DNA of 64,000 bases from the NCBI GenBank assembly GCA_035771175.1, contig CM069603.1:21614286-21678285 (forward strand), given 5' to 3'. The notes below the pieces were generated by a model, which was not told the origin of the DNA, did no database searches, and saw only the letters and a program-made list of their open reading frames with translations. The number at the start of each line of letters is the position of its first letter. Positions within the stretch are counted from its first letter, which is position 1. Origin of the DNA: Paratinospora sagittata. Taxonomy: Eukaryota > Streptophyta > Magnoliopsida > Ranunculales > Menispermaceae. Both the position numbers and the translations under genes were made by a program. Below are positions 51,001 to 63,968 of this stretch, piece by piece.

Positions 51001-51865
51001 AGTTTTTCAAGAGAAGAAAGTAATGATTCTTGCCTTTGCAAAAAAAAGGCTTCGAATTGAACCAAAATTGCAATCTGTCTTGATGTTCAGCTAGTTCTTC
51101 ATTTTATCCCTTGTGTGCTAAGATTTGCAGAGGCTATCCATTGTTTAAAACTCTAAGTAAATGAAGTGGTCTCGGTAAGATAACACATCAAAAATGAACA
51201 CATCACCTGTTTTGCATCAAGAACCCATCAAACAATAGCTTTCGAATTCTACAAAGATCAAGCTCGAAGAACGAAGACATATCTCATGTCTAATGCGTTA
51301 GTTTGATTTCTGGTGTGTAGGGTAACCCCTCGATCAATCTCAGCACTAAAACTCTGAAAATTGCAAAGTCTTCAAAATCACTTTCGGTGTAGTATTTCAT
51401 TTTGAAAAAATGTTTTCTGAAAGGTTTTAATCATAATTTTAATGAGTTTTGAATTATTTAAAAGTGTTTAATCTTATATCAAAGTGGTATGAGTCAATGA
51501 AATGGTTCTTTAGTGTCAAAATATTAATTTTTCAAAAATAAGGCTATCCAGCAATATTCACGTCTTAGACTAAAATCTTATATTTCTAACGAGAAAAATG
51601 TGGGCACTTCTGCTTGCTCCATTTTTCTATTCCTTCACAATTTTGCCTGGTTATCTTAATTGAAATATTCTCTAGTAACACCTAGATGATTCCCATTGTC
51701 TCGCACGCCCAAAAAACTTTAGATTGAACAATGTTTTGAATTCAAATCATTTTGTAGTACTCTTGCTCTTTAACATTCAACTTCAAATTTAATAAAACAC
51801 TCATTCTCTGATTTTAAAAAATACAACACGCACGATATTTGCAAGTTAGATTGAGCTTTTCGAAG
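51001..51865 (+). repeat. Monomer 60, type K2 (865 bp)
   Basis: K2 marks with a six-A run. cacaattttg is shared only with the K2 at 59646. Confidence 0.95.
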
Positions 51866-52729
51866 AGTTTTTCAAGAGAAGAAAGTAATGATTCTTGCCT
51901 TTGCAAAAAAAGGCTTCGAATTGAACCAAAATTGCAATCTGTCTTGATGTTCAGCTAGTTCTTCATTTTATCCCCTGTGTGCTAAGATTTGCAGAGGCTA
52001 TCCATTGTTTAAAACTCTAAGTATATCAAGTTGTCTCGGTAAGATAACACATCAAAAAGGAACACATCACATGTTTTCATCAAGAACACATCAAACAATA
52101 GCATTCGAATTCTACAAAGATCAAGCTCGAAGAACGAAGACATATCTCATGTCTAATGCATTAGTTTGATTTCTGGTGTGTAGGGTAACCCCTCGATCAA
52201 TCTCAGCACTAAAACTCTGAAAATTGCAAAGTCTTCAAAATCACTTTCGGTGTAGTATTTCATTTTGAAAAAAATGTTTTCTGAAAGGTTTTAATCATAA
52301 TTTTAATGAGTTTTGAATTATTTAAAAGTGTTTAATCTTATATCAAAGTGGTATGAGTCAATGAAATGGTTCTTTAGTGTCAAAATATTAATTTTTCAAA
52401 AATAAGGCTATCCAGCAATTTTCACGTCTTAGACTAAAATCTTATATTTCTAACGAGAAAAATGTGGGCACTTCTGCTTGCTCAATTTTTCTATTCCTTC
52501 ACAGTTTTGCCTGGTTATCTTAATTGAAATATTCTCTAGTAACACCTAGATGATTCCCATTGTCTCGCACGCCCAAAAAACTTTAGATTGAACAATGTTT
52601 TGAATTCAGATCATTTTGTAGTACTCTTGCTCTTTAACATTCAACTTCAAATTTTATAAAACACACATTCTCTGATTTTAAAAAATACAACACGCACGAT
52701 ATTTGCAAGTTAGATTGAGCTTTTCGAAG
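51866..52729 (+). repeat. Monomer 61, type O (864 bp)
   Basis: O marks. tatcccctgtg replaces tcccttgtg, so the ttg that opens the frame in other tatatcaag copies is ctg here. Confidence 0.95.
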
Positions 52730-53593
52730 GGTTTTTCAAGAGAAGAAAGTAATGATTCTTGCCTTTGCAAAAAAAAGGCTTCGAATTGAATCAAAATTGC
52801 AATCTGTCTTGATGTTCAGCTAGTTCTTCTTTTTATCCCTTGTGTGCTAAGATTTGCAGAGGCTATCCATTGTTTAAAACTCTAAGTATATGAAGTTGTC
52901 TCGGTAAGATAACACATCAAAAAGGAACACATCACCTGTTTTCATCAAGAACACATCAAACAATACCTTTCGAATTCTACAAAGATCAAGCTCGAAGAAC
53001 GAAGACATATCTCATGTCTAATGCCTTAGTTTGATTTCTGGTGTGTAGGGTAACCCCTCGATCAATCTCAGCACTAAAACTCTGGAAATTGCAAAGTCTT
53101 CAAAATAACTTTCGGTATAGTATTTCATTTTTACAAAAATGTTTTCTGAAAGGTTTTAATCATAATTTTAATGAGTTTTGAATTATTTAAAAGTGTTTAA
53201 TCTTATATCAAAGTGTTTTGAGTCAATGAAAAGGTTCTTTAGTGTCAAAATATTAATTTTTCAAAAATGAGGCTATCCAACAATTGGCACGTCTTAGACT
53301 AAAATCTGATATTTCTAACGAGAAAAATGTGGGCACTTCTGCTTGCTCGATTTTCTATTCCTTCACAGTTTTGCCAGGTTATCTTAATTGAAATATTCTC
53401 TAGTAACACCTAGATGATTCCCATTGTCTCGCACGCCCAAAAAACTTTAGATTGAACAATGTTTTGAATTCAAATCATTTTGTAGTACTCTTGCTCTTTA
53501 ACATTCAACTTCAAATTTTATAAAACACTCATTCTCTGATTTTAAAAAATACAACACGCACGATATTTGCAAGTTAGATTGAGCTTTTCGAAG
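52730..53593 (+). repeat. Monomer 62, type P (864 bp)
   Basis: P marks plus cgaaggg, ttctttttatc, gccttag, ctctggaaa and aaatgagg, all shared with the P at 61375. Private C at 52966. Confidence 0.95.
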
Positions 53594-54459
53594 AGTTTTT
53601 CAAGAGAAGAAAGTAATGATTCTTGCCTTTGCAAAAAAAGGCTTCGAATTGAACCAAAATTGCAATCTGTCTTGATGTTCAACTAGTTCTTCATTTTATC
53701 CCTTGTGTGCTAAGATTTGCAGAGGCTATCCATTGTTTAAAACTCTAAGTATATCAAGTTGTCTCGGTAAGATAACACATCAAAAAGGAACACATCACCT
53801 GTTTCACATCAAGAACACATCAAACAATAGCATTCGAATTCTACAAAGATCAAGCTCGAAGAACGAAGACATATCTCATGTCTAATGCATTAGTTTGATT
53901 TCTGATGTGTAGGGTAACCCCTCGATCAATCTCAGCACTAAAACTCTGAAAATTGCAAAGTCTTCAAAATCACTTTCGGTGTAGTATTTCATTTTGAAAA
54001 AAATTATTTTCTGAAAGGTTTTAATCATAATTTTAATGAGTTTTCAATTAGTTAAAAGTGTTTAATCTTATATCAAAGTGGTATGAGTCAATGAAATGGT
54101 TCTTTAGTGTCAAAATATTAATTTTTCAAAAATAAGGCTATCCAGCAATTTTCACGTCTTAGACTAAAATCTTATATTTCTAACGAGAAAAATGTGGGCA
54201 CTTCTGCTTGCTCAATTTTTCTATTCCTTCACAGTTTTGCCTGGTTATCTTAATTGAAATATTCTCTAGTAACACCTAGATGATTCCCATTGTCTCGCAC
54301 GCCCAAAAAACTTTAGATTGAACAATGTTTTGAATTCAAATCATTTTGTAGTACTCTTGCTCTTTAACATTCAACTTCAAATTTTATAAAACACTCATTC
54401 TCTGATTTTAAAAAATACAACACGCACGATATTTGCAAGTTAGATTGAGCTTTTCGAAG
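53594..54459 (+). repeat. Monomer 63, type G (866 bp)
   Basis: A with internal C tract and gttcaactag, as at 40631 and 62239. Confidence 0.95.
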
Positions 54460-55323
54460 AGTTTTTCAAGAGAAGAAAGTAATGATTCTTGCCTTTGCAA
54501 AAAAAGGCTTCGAATTGAATCAAAATTGCAATCTGTCTTGATGTTCAGCTAGTTCTTCATTTTATCCCTTGTGTGCTAAGATTTGCAGAAGCTATCCATT
54601 GTTTAAAACTCTAAGTATATGAAGTTGTCTCGGTAAGATAACACATCAAAAAGGAACACATCACCTGTTTTCATCAAGAACACATCAAACAATAGCTTTC
54701 GAATTCTACAAAGATCAAGCTCGAAGAACGAAGACATATCTCATGTCTAATGCATTAGTTTGATTTCTGGTGTGTAAGGTAACCCCTCGATCAATCTCAG
54801 CACTAAAACTCTGAAAATTGCAAAGTCTTCAAAATCACTTTCGATATAGTATTTCATTTTGAAAAAAAATGTTTTCTGAAAGGTTTTAATCATAATTTTA
54901 ATGAGTTTTGAATTATTTAAAAGTGTTTATTCTTATATCAAAGTGTTTTGAGTCAATGAAATGGTTCTTTAGTGTCAAAATATTAATTTTTCAAAAATAA
55001 GGCTATCCAACAATTGGCACGTCTTAGACTAAAATCTGATATTTCTAACGAGAAAAATGTGGGCACTTCTGCTTGCTCGATTTTCTATTCCTTCACAGTT
55101 TTGCCAGGTTATCTTAATTGAAATATTCTCTAGTAACACCTAGATGATTCCCATTGTCTCGCACGCCCAAAAAACTTTAGATTGAACAATGTATTGAATT
55201 CAAATCATTTTGTAGTACTCTTGCTCTTTAACCTTCAACTTCAAATTTTATAAAACACTTATTCTCTGATTTTCAAAAATACAACACGGACGATATTTGC
55301 AGGTTAGATTGAGCTTTTCGAAG
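54460..55323 (+). repeat. Monomer 64, type B (864 bp)
   Basis: Standard B plus gcagaagct and gtattgaatt, both shared only with the B at 63105. Confidence 0.95.
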
Positions 55324-56189
55324 AGTTTTTCAAGAGAAGAAAGTAATGATTCTTGCCTTTGCAAAAAAAGGCTTCGAATTGAATCAAAATTGCAATCTGT
55401 CTTGATGTTCAGCTAGTTCTTCATTTTATCCCTTGTGTGCTAAGATTTGCAGAGGCTATCCATTGTTTAAAACTCTAAGTATATGAAGTTGTCTCGGTAA
55501 GATAACACATCAAAAAGGAACACATCACCTGTTTTACATCAAGAACACATCAAACAATAGCATTCGAATTCTACAAAGATCAAGCTCGAAGAACGAAGAC
55601 ATATCTCATGTCTAATGCATTAGTTTGATTTCTGATGTGTAGGGTAACCCCTCGATCAATCTCAGCACTAAAACTCTGAAAATTGCAAAGTCTTCAAAAT
55701 CACTTTCGGTGTAGTATTTCATTTTGAAAAAAATTATTTTCTGAAAGGTTTTAATCATAATTTTAATGAGTTTTCAATTAGTTAAAAGTGTTTAATCTTA
55801 TATCAAAGTGGTATGAGTCAATGAAATGGTTCTTTAGTGTCAAAATATTAATTTTTCAAAAATAAGGCTATCCAGCAATTTTCACGTCTTAGACTAAAAT
55901 CTAATATTTCTAACGAGAAAAATGTGGGCACTTATGCTTGCTCAATTTTTCTATTCCTTCACAGTTTTGCCTGGTTATCTTAATTGAAATATTCTCTAGT
56001 AACACCTAGATGATTCCCATTGTCTCGCACGCCCAAAAAACTTTAGATTGAACAATGTTTTGAATTCAAATCATTTTGTAATACTCTTGCTCTTTAACAT
56101 TCAACTTCAAATTTTATAAAACACTCATTCTCTGATTTTAAAAAATACAACACGCACGATATTTGCAAGTTAGATTGAGCTTTCCGAAG
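55324..56189 (+). repeat. Monomer 65, type C (866 bp)
   Basis: Standard C. Private cttatgcttg. Confidence 0.95.
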
Positions 56190-57053
56190 AGTTTTTCATG
56201 AGAAGAAAGTAATGATTCTTGCCTTTGCAAAAAAAGGCTTCGAATTGAATCAAAATTGCAATCTATCTTGATGTTCAGCTAGTTCTTCATTTTATCCCTT
56301 GTGTGCTAAGATTTGCAGAGGCTATCCATTGTTTAAAACTCTAAGTATATGAAGTTGTCTCGGTAAGATAACACATCAAAAATGAACACATCACCTGTTT
56401 TGCATCAAGAACCCATCAAACAATAGCTTTCGAATTCTACAAAGATCAAGCTCGAAGAACGAAGACATATCTCATGTCTAATGCGTTAGTTTGATTTCTG
56501 GTGTGTAGGGTAACCCCTCGATCAATCTCAGCACTAAAACTCTGAAAATTGCAAAGTCTTCAAAATCACTTTCGGTGTAGTATTTCATTTTGAAAAAAAT
56601 GTTTTCTGAAAGGTTTTAATCATAATTCTAATGAGTTTTGAATTATTTAAAAGTGTTTAATCTTATATCAAAGTGGTATGAGTCAATGAAATGGTTCTTT
56701 AGGGTCAAAATATTAATTTTTCAAAAATAAGGCTATCCAGCAATTTTCACGTCTTAGACTAAAATCTTATATTTCTAACGAGAAAAATGTGGGCACTTCT
56801 GCTTGCTCGATTTTCTATTCCTTCACAGTTTTGCCAGGTTATCTTAATTGAAATATTCTCTAGTAACACCTAGATGATTCCCATTGTCTCGCACGCCCAA
56901 AAAACTTTAGATTGAACAATGTTTTGAATTCAAATCATTTTGTAGTACTCTTGCTCTTTAACATTCAACTTCAAATTTTATAAAACACTCATTCTCTGAT
57001 TTTAAAAAATACAACACGCACGATATTTGCAAGTTAGATTGAGCTTTTCGAAG
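56190..57053 (+). repeat. Monomer 66, type D (864 bp)
   Basis: Standard D with ctatcttg, a mark otherwise seen in L. Confidence 0.95.
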
Positions 57054-57918
57054 AGTTTTTCAAGAGAAGAAAGTAATGATTCTTGCCTTTGCAAAAAAAG
57101 GCTTCGAATTGAACCAAAATTGCAATCTGTCTTGATGTTCAGCTAGTTCTTCATTTTATCCCTTGTGTGCTAAGATTTGCAGAGGCTATCCATTGTTTAA
57201 AACTCTAAGTATATGAAGTTGTCTCGGTAAGATAACACATCAAAAAGGAACACATCACCTGTTTTCATCAAGAACACATCAAACAATAGCTTTCGAATTC
57301 TACAAAGATCAAGCTCGAAGAACGAAGACATATCTCATGTCTAATGCATTAGTATGATTTCTGGTGTGTAAGGTAACCCCTCGATCAATCTCAGCACTAA
57401 AACTCTGAAAATTGCAAAGTCTTCAAAATCACTTTCGATATAGTATTTCATTTTGAAAAAAAATGTTTTCTGAAAGGTTTTAATCATAATTTTAATGAGT
57501 TTTGAATTATTTAAAAGTGTTTATTCTTATATCAAAGTGTTTTGAGTCAATGAAATGGTTCTTTAGTGTCAAAATATTAATTTTTCAAAAATAAGGCTAT
57601 CCAGCAATTTTCACGTCTTAGACTAAAATCTTATATTTCTAACGAGAAAAATGTGGGCACTTCTGCTTGCTCAATTTTTCTATTCCTTCACAGTTTTGCC
57701 TGGTTATCTTAATTGAAATATTCTCTAGTAACACCTAGATGATTCCCATTGTCTCGCACGCCCAAAAAACTTTAGATTGAACAATGTTCTGAATTCAAAT
57801 CATTTTGTAGTACTCTTGCTCTTTAACCTTCAACTTCAAATTTTATAAAACACTCATTCTCTGATTTTAAAAAATACAACACGCACGATATTTGCAAGTT
57901 AGATTGAGCTTTTCGAAG
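57054..57918 (+). repeat. Monomer 67, type X, three-part mosaic (865 bp)
   Basis: Starts E/F-like (gaacc at 57111-57115, after D). B from at least 57247 (aaaaagg, gtgtgtaagg, cgatatag, eight A, gtgttttgag). L from at least 57604 (ccagcaattttc, gttctg, taaccttc). Switches lie within 57115-57246 and 57544-57603. Private gtatgattt. It replaces E-H-I-J-K-L of the 15-mer. Confidence 0.93.
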
Positions 57919-58782
57919 AGTTTTTCAAGAGAAGAAAGTAATGATTCTTGCCTTTGCAAAAAAAGGATTCGAATTGAATCAAAATTGCAATCTGTCTTGA
58001 TGTTCAGCTAGTTCTTCATTTTATCCCTTGTGTGCTAAGATTTGCAGAGGCTATCCATTGTTTAAAACTCTAAGTATATGAAGTTGTCTCGGTAAGATAA
58101 CACATCAAAAAGGAACACATCACCTGTTTTCATCAAGAACACATCAAACAATAGCTTTCGAATTCTACAAAGATTAAGCTCGAAGAACGAAGACATATCT
58201 CATGTCTAATGCATTAGTTTGATTTCTGGTGTGTAGGGTAACCCCTCGATCAATCTCAGCACTAAAACTCTGAAAATTGCAAAGTCTTCAAAATCACTTT
58301 CGATATAGTATTTCATTTTGAAAAAAATGTTTTCTGAAAGGTTTTAATCATAATTTTAATGAGTTTTGAATTATTTAAAAGTGTTTAATCTTATATCAAA
58401 GTGGTATGAGTCAATGAAATGGTTCTTTAGCGTCAAAATATTAATTTTTCAAAAATAAGGCTATCCAGCAATTTTCACGTCTTAGACTAAAATCTTATAT
58501 TTCTAACGAGAAAAATGTGGGCACTTCTGCTTGCTCAATTTTTCTATTCCTTCACAGTTTTGCCTGGTTATCTTAATTGAAATATTCTCTAGTAACACCT
58601 AGATGATTCCCATTGTCTCGCACGCCCAAAAAACTTTAGATTGAACAATGTTTTGAATTCAAATCATTTTGTAATACTCTTGCTCTTTAACATTCAACTT
58701 CAAATTTTATAAAACACTCATTCTCTGATTTTAAAAAATACAACACGCACGATATTTGCAAGTTAGATTGAGCTTTTCGAAG
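57919..58782 (+). repeat. Monomer 68, type N (864 bp)
   Basis: Copy of the N at 49274 at an offset of 8645 bp, including agattaag. Confidence 0.95.
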
Positions 58783-59645
58783 AGTTTTTCAAGAGAAGAA
58801 AGTAATGATTCTTGCCTTTGCAAAAAAAGGCTTCGAATTGAATCAAAATTGCAATCTGTCTTGATGTTCAGCTAGTTCTTCATTTTATCCCTTGTGTGCT
58901 AAGATTTGCAGAGGCTATCCATTGTTTAAAACTCTAAGTATATGAAGTTGTCTCGGTAAGATAACACATCAAAAAGGAACACATCACCTGTTTTCATCAA
59001 GAACACATCAAACAATAGCTTTCGAATTCTACAAAGATCAAGCTCGAAGAACGAAGACATATCTCATGTCTAATGCATTAGTTTGATTTCTGGTGTGTAG
59101 GGTAACCCCTCGATCAATCTCAGCACTAAAACTCTGAAAATTGCAAAGTCTTCAAAATAACTTTCGATATAGTATTTTATTTTTACAAAAATGTTTTCTG
59201 AAAGGTTTTAATCATAATTTTAATGAGTTTTGAATTATTTAAAAGTGTTTATTCTTATATCAAAGTGTTTTGAGTCAATGAAATGGTTCTTTAGTGTCAA
59301 AATATTAATTTTTCAAAAATAAGGTTATCCAACAATTGGCACGTCTTAGACTAAAATCTGATATTTCTAACGAGAAAAATGTGGGCACTTCTGCTTGCTC
59401 GATTTTCTATTCCTTCACAGTTTTGCCAGGTTATCTTAATTGAAATATTCTCTAGTAACACCTAGATGATTCCCATTGTCTCGCACGCCCAAAAAACTTT
59501 AGATTGAACAATGTTTTGAATTCAAATCATTTTGTAGTACTCTTGCTCTTTAACATTCAACTTCAAATTTTATAAAACACTCATTCTCTGATTTTAAAAA
59601 ATACAACACGCACGATATTTGCAAGTTAGATTGAGCTTTCCGAAG
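58783..59645 (+). repeat. Monomer 69, type J2 (863 bp)
   Basis: Copy of the J2 at 50138, including tattttatttt. Confidence 0.95.
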
Positions 59646-60510
59646 AGTTTTTCAAGAGAAGAAAGTAATGATTCTTGCCTTTGCAAAAAAAAGGCTTCGA
59701 ATTGAACCAAAATTGCAATCTGTCTTGATGTTCAGCTAGTTCTTCATTTTATCCCTTGTGTGCTAAGATTTGCAGAGGCTATCCATTGTTTAAAACTCTA
59801 AGTAAATGAAGTGGTCTCGGTAAGATAACACATCAAAAATGAACACATCACCTGTTTTGCATCAAGAACCCATCAAACAATAGCTTTCGAATTCTACAAA
59901 GATCAAGCTCGAAGAACGAAGACATATCTCATGTCTAATGCGTTAGTTTGATTTCTGGTGTGTAGGGTAACCCCTCGATCAATCTCAGCACTAAAACTCT
60001 GAAAATTGCAAAGTCTTCAAAATCACTTTCGGTGTAGTATTTCATTTTGAAAAAATGTTTTCTGAAAGGTTTTAATCATAATTTTAATGAGTTTTGAATT
60101 ATTTAAAAGTGTTTAATCTTATATCAAAGTGGTATGAGTCAATGAAATGGTTCTTTAGTGTCAAAATATTAATTTTTCAAAAATAAGGCTATCCAGCAAT
60201 ATTCACGTCTTAGACTAAAATCTTATATTTCTAACGAGAAAAATGTGGGCACTTCTGCTTGCTCCATTTTTCTATTCCTTCACAATTTTGCCTGGTTATC
60301 TTAATTGAAATATTCTCTAGTAACACCTAGATGATTCCCATTGTCTCGCACGCCCAAAAAACTTTAGATTGAACAATGTTTTGAATTCAAATCATTTTGT
60401 AGTACTCTTGCTCTTTAACATTCAACTTCAAATTTAATAAAACACTCATTCTCTGATTTTAAAAAATACAACACGCACGATATTTGCAAGTTAGATTGAG
60501 CTTTTCGAAG
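59646..60510 (+). repeat. Monomer 70, type K2 (865 bp)
   Basis: Copy of the K2 at 51001, including cacaattttg and the six-A run. Confidence 0.95.
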
Positions 60511-61374
60511 AGTTTTTCAAGAGAAGAAAGTAATGATTCTTGCCTTTGCAAAAAAAGGCTTCGAATTGAACCAAAATTGCAATCTGTCTTGATGTTCAGC
60601 TAGTTCTTCATTTTATCCCCTGTGTGCTAAGATTTGCAGAGGCTATCCATTGTTTAAAACTCTAAGTATATCAAGTTGTCTCGGTAAGATAACACATCAA
60701 AAAGGAACACATCACATGTTTTCATCAAGAACACATCAAACAATAGCATTCGAATTCTACAAAGATCAAGCTCGAAGAACGAAGACATATCTCATGTCTA
60801 ATGCATTAGTTTGATTTCTGGTGTGTAGGGTAACCCCTCGATCAATCTCAGCACTAAAACTCTGAAAATTGCAAAGTCTTCAAAATCACTTTCGGTGTAG
60901 TATTTCATTTTGAAAAAAATGTTTTCTGAAAGGTTTTAATCATAATTTTAATGAGTTTTGAATTATTTAAAAGTGTTTAATCTTATATCAAAGTGGTATG
61001 AGTCAATGAAATGGTTCTTTAGTGTCAAAATATTAATTTTTCAAAAATAAGGCTATCCAGCAATTTTCACGTCTTAGACTAAAATCTTATATTTCTAACG
61101 AGAAAAATGTGGGCACTTCTGCTTGCTCAATTTTTCTATTCCTTCACAGTTTTGCCTGGTTATCTTAATTGAAATATTCTCTAGTAACACCTAGATGATT
61201 CCCATTGTCTCGCACGCCCAAAAAACTTTAGATTGAACAATGTTTTGAATTCAGATCATTTTGTAGTACTCTTGCTCTTTAACATTCAACTTCAAATTTT
61301 ATAAAACACACATTCTCTGATTTTAAAAAATACAACACGCACGATATTTGCAAGTTAGATTGAGCTTTTCGAAG
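60511..61374 (+). repeat. Monomer 71, type O (864 bp)
   Basis: Copy of the O at 51866, including tatcccctgtg. Confidence 0.95.
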
Positions 61375-62238
61375 GGTTTTTCAAGAGAAGAAAGTAATGA
61401 TTCTTGCCTTTGCAAAAAAAAGGCTTCGAATTGAATCAAAATTGCAATCTGTCTTGATGTTCAGCTAGTTCTTCTTTTTATCCCTTGTGTGCTAAGATTT
61501 GCAGAGGCTATCCATTGTTTAAAACTCTAAGTATATGAAGTTGTCTCGGTAAGATAACACATCAAAAAGGAACACATCACCTGTTTTCATCAAGAACACA
61601 TCAAACAATAGCTTTCGAATTCTACAAAGATCAAGCTCGAAGAACGAAGACATATCTCATGTCTAATGCCTTAGTTTGATTTCTGGTGTGTAGGGTAACC
61701 CCTCGATCAATCTCAGCACTAAAACTCTGGAAATTGCAAAGTCTTCAAAATAACTTTCGGTATAGTATTTCATTTTTACAAAAATGTTTTCTGAAAGGTT
61801 TTAATCATAATTTTAATGAGTTTTGAATTATTTAAAAGTGTTTAATCTTATATCAAAGTGTTTTGAGTCAATGAAAAGGTTCTTTAGTGTCAAAATATTA
61901 ATTTTTCAAAAATGAGGCTATCCAACAATTGGCACGTCTTAGACTAAAATCTGATATTTCTAACGAGAAAAATGTGGGCACTTCTGCTTGCTCGATTTTC
62001 TATTCCTTCACAGTTTTGCCAGGTTATCTTAATTGAAATATTCTCTAGTAACACCTAGATGATTCCCATTGTCTCGCACGCCCAAAAAACTTTAGATTGA
62101 ACAATGTTTTGAATTCAAATCATTTTGTAGTACTCTTGCTCTTTAACATTCAACTTCAAATTTTATAAAACACTCATTCTCTGATTTTAAAAAATACAAC
62201 ACGCACGATATTTGCAAGTTAGATTGAGCTTTTCGAAG
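61375..62238 (+). repeat. Monomer 72, type P (864 bp)
   Basis: Copy of the P at 52730. It has the common G at 61611, where the other has C. Confidence 0.95.
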
Positions 62239-63104
62239 AGTTTTTCAAGAGAAGAAAGTAATGATTCTTGCCTTTGCAAAAAAAGGCTTCGAATTGAACC
62301 AAAATTGCAATCTGTCTTGATGTTCAACTAGTTCTTCATTTTATCCCTTGTGTGCTAAGATTTGCAGAGGCTATCCATTGTTTAAAACTCTAAGTATATC
62401 AAGTTGTCTCGGTAAGATAACACATCAAAAAGGAACACATCACCTGTTTCACATCAAGAACACATCAAACAATAGCATTCGAATTCTACAAAGATCAAGC
62501 TCGAAGAACGAAGACATATCTCATGTCTAATGCATTAGTTTGATTTCTGATGTGTAGGGTAACCCCTCGATCAATCTCAGCACTAAAACTCTGAAAATTG
62601 CAAAGTCTTCAAAATCACTTTCGGTGTAGTATTTCATTTTGAAAAAAATTATTTTCTGAAAGGTTTTAATCATAATTTTAATGAGTTTTCAATTAGTTAA
62701 AAGTGTTTAATCTTATATCAAAGTGGTATGAGTCAATGAAATGGTTCTTTAGTGTCAAAATATTAATTTTTCAAAAATAAGGCTATCCAGCAATTTTCAC
62801 GTCTTAGACTAAAATCTTATATTTCTAACGAGAAAAATGTGGGCACTTCTGCTTGCTCAATTTTTCTATTCCTTCACAGTTTTGCCTGGTTATCTTAATT
62901 GAAATATTCTCTAGTAACACCTAGATGATTCCCATTGTCTCGCACGCCCAAAAAACTTTAGATTGAACAATGTTTTGAATTCAAATCATTTTGTAGTACT
63001 CTTGCTCTTTAACATTCAACTTCAAATTTTATAAAACACTCATTCTCTGATTTTAAAAAATACAACACGCACGATATTTGCAAGTTAGATTGAGCTTTTC
63101 GAAG
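62239..63104 (+). repeat. Monomer 73, type G (866 bp)
   Basis: Copy of the G at 53594 at an offset of 8645 bp, including gttcaactag. Confidence 0.95.
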
Positions 63105-63968
63105 AGTTTTTCAAGAGAAGAAAGTAATGATTCTTGCCTTTGCAAAAAAAGGCTTCGAATTGAATCAAAATTGCAATCTGTCTTGATGTTCAGCTAGTTC
63201 TTCATTTTATCCCTTGTGTGCTAAGATTTGCAGAAGCTATCCATTGTTTAAAACTCTAAGTATATGAAGTTGTCTCGGTAAGATAACACATCAAAAAGGA
63301 ACACATCACCTGTTTTCATCAAGAACACATCAAACAATAGCTTTCGAATTCTACAAAGATCAAGCTCGAAGAACGAAGACATATCTCATGTCTAATGCAT
63401 TAGTTTGATTTCTGGTGTGTAAGGTAACCCCTCGATCAATCTCAGCACTAAAACTCTGAAAATTGCAAAGTCTTCAAAATCACTTTCGATATAGTATTTC
63501 ATTTTGAAAAAAAATGTTTTCTGAAAGGTTTTAATCATAATTTTAATGAGTTTTGAATTATTTAAAAGTGTTTATTCTTATATCAAAGTGTTTTGAGTCA
63601 ATGAAATGGTTCTTTAGTGTCAAAATATTAATTTTTCAAAAATAAGGCTATCCAACAATTGGCACGTCTTAGACTAAAATCTGATATTTCTAACGAGAAA
63701 AATGTGGGCACTTCTGCTTGCTCGATTTTCTATTCCTTCACAGTTTTGCCAGGTTATCTTAATTGAAATATTCTCTAGTAACACCTAGATGATTCCCATT
63801 GTCTCGCACGCCCAAAAAACTTTAGATTGAACAATGTATTGAATTCAAATCATTTTGTAGTACTCTTGCTCTTTAACCTTCAACTTCAAATTTTATAAAA
63901 CACTTATTCTCTGATTTTCAAAAATACAACACGGACGATATTTGCAGGTTAGATTGAGCTTTTCGAAG
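63105..63968 (+). repeat. Monomer 74, type B (864 bp)
   Basis: Copy of the B at 54460, including gcagaagct and gtattgaatt. Confidence 0.95.

Larger units (their letters stand above)
40631..53593 (+). repeat. 15-mer HOR unit G-B-C-D-E-H-I-J-K-L-N-J2-K2-O-P (12,963 bp)
   Basis: This is the most complete long unit in the window. Its second to eleventh monomers (B to N, 41497-50137) match the ten monomers at 4325-12967 type for type at an offset of 37,169-37,172 bp. Its last part (48959 onward) recurs 8645 bp downstream. It is bounded on both sides by G monomers sharing the mark gttcaactag. Confidence 0.85.
53594..62238 (+). repeat. 10-mer HOR unit G-B-C-D-X-N-J2-K2-O-P (8,645 bp)
   Basis: Same order as the 15-mer before it, but E-H-I-J-K-L is replaced by one mosaic monomer X at 57054-57918. 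G and B at 62239-63968 begin the next unit and match 53594-55323 closely, including rare marks gcagaagct and gtattgaatt. The following unit should continue C-D-X beyond the window. Confidence 0.85.
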
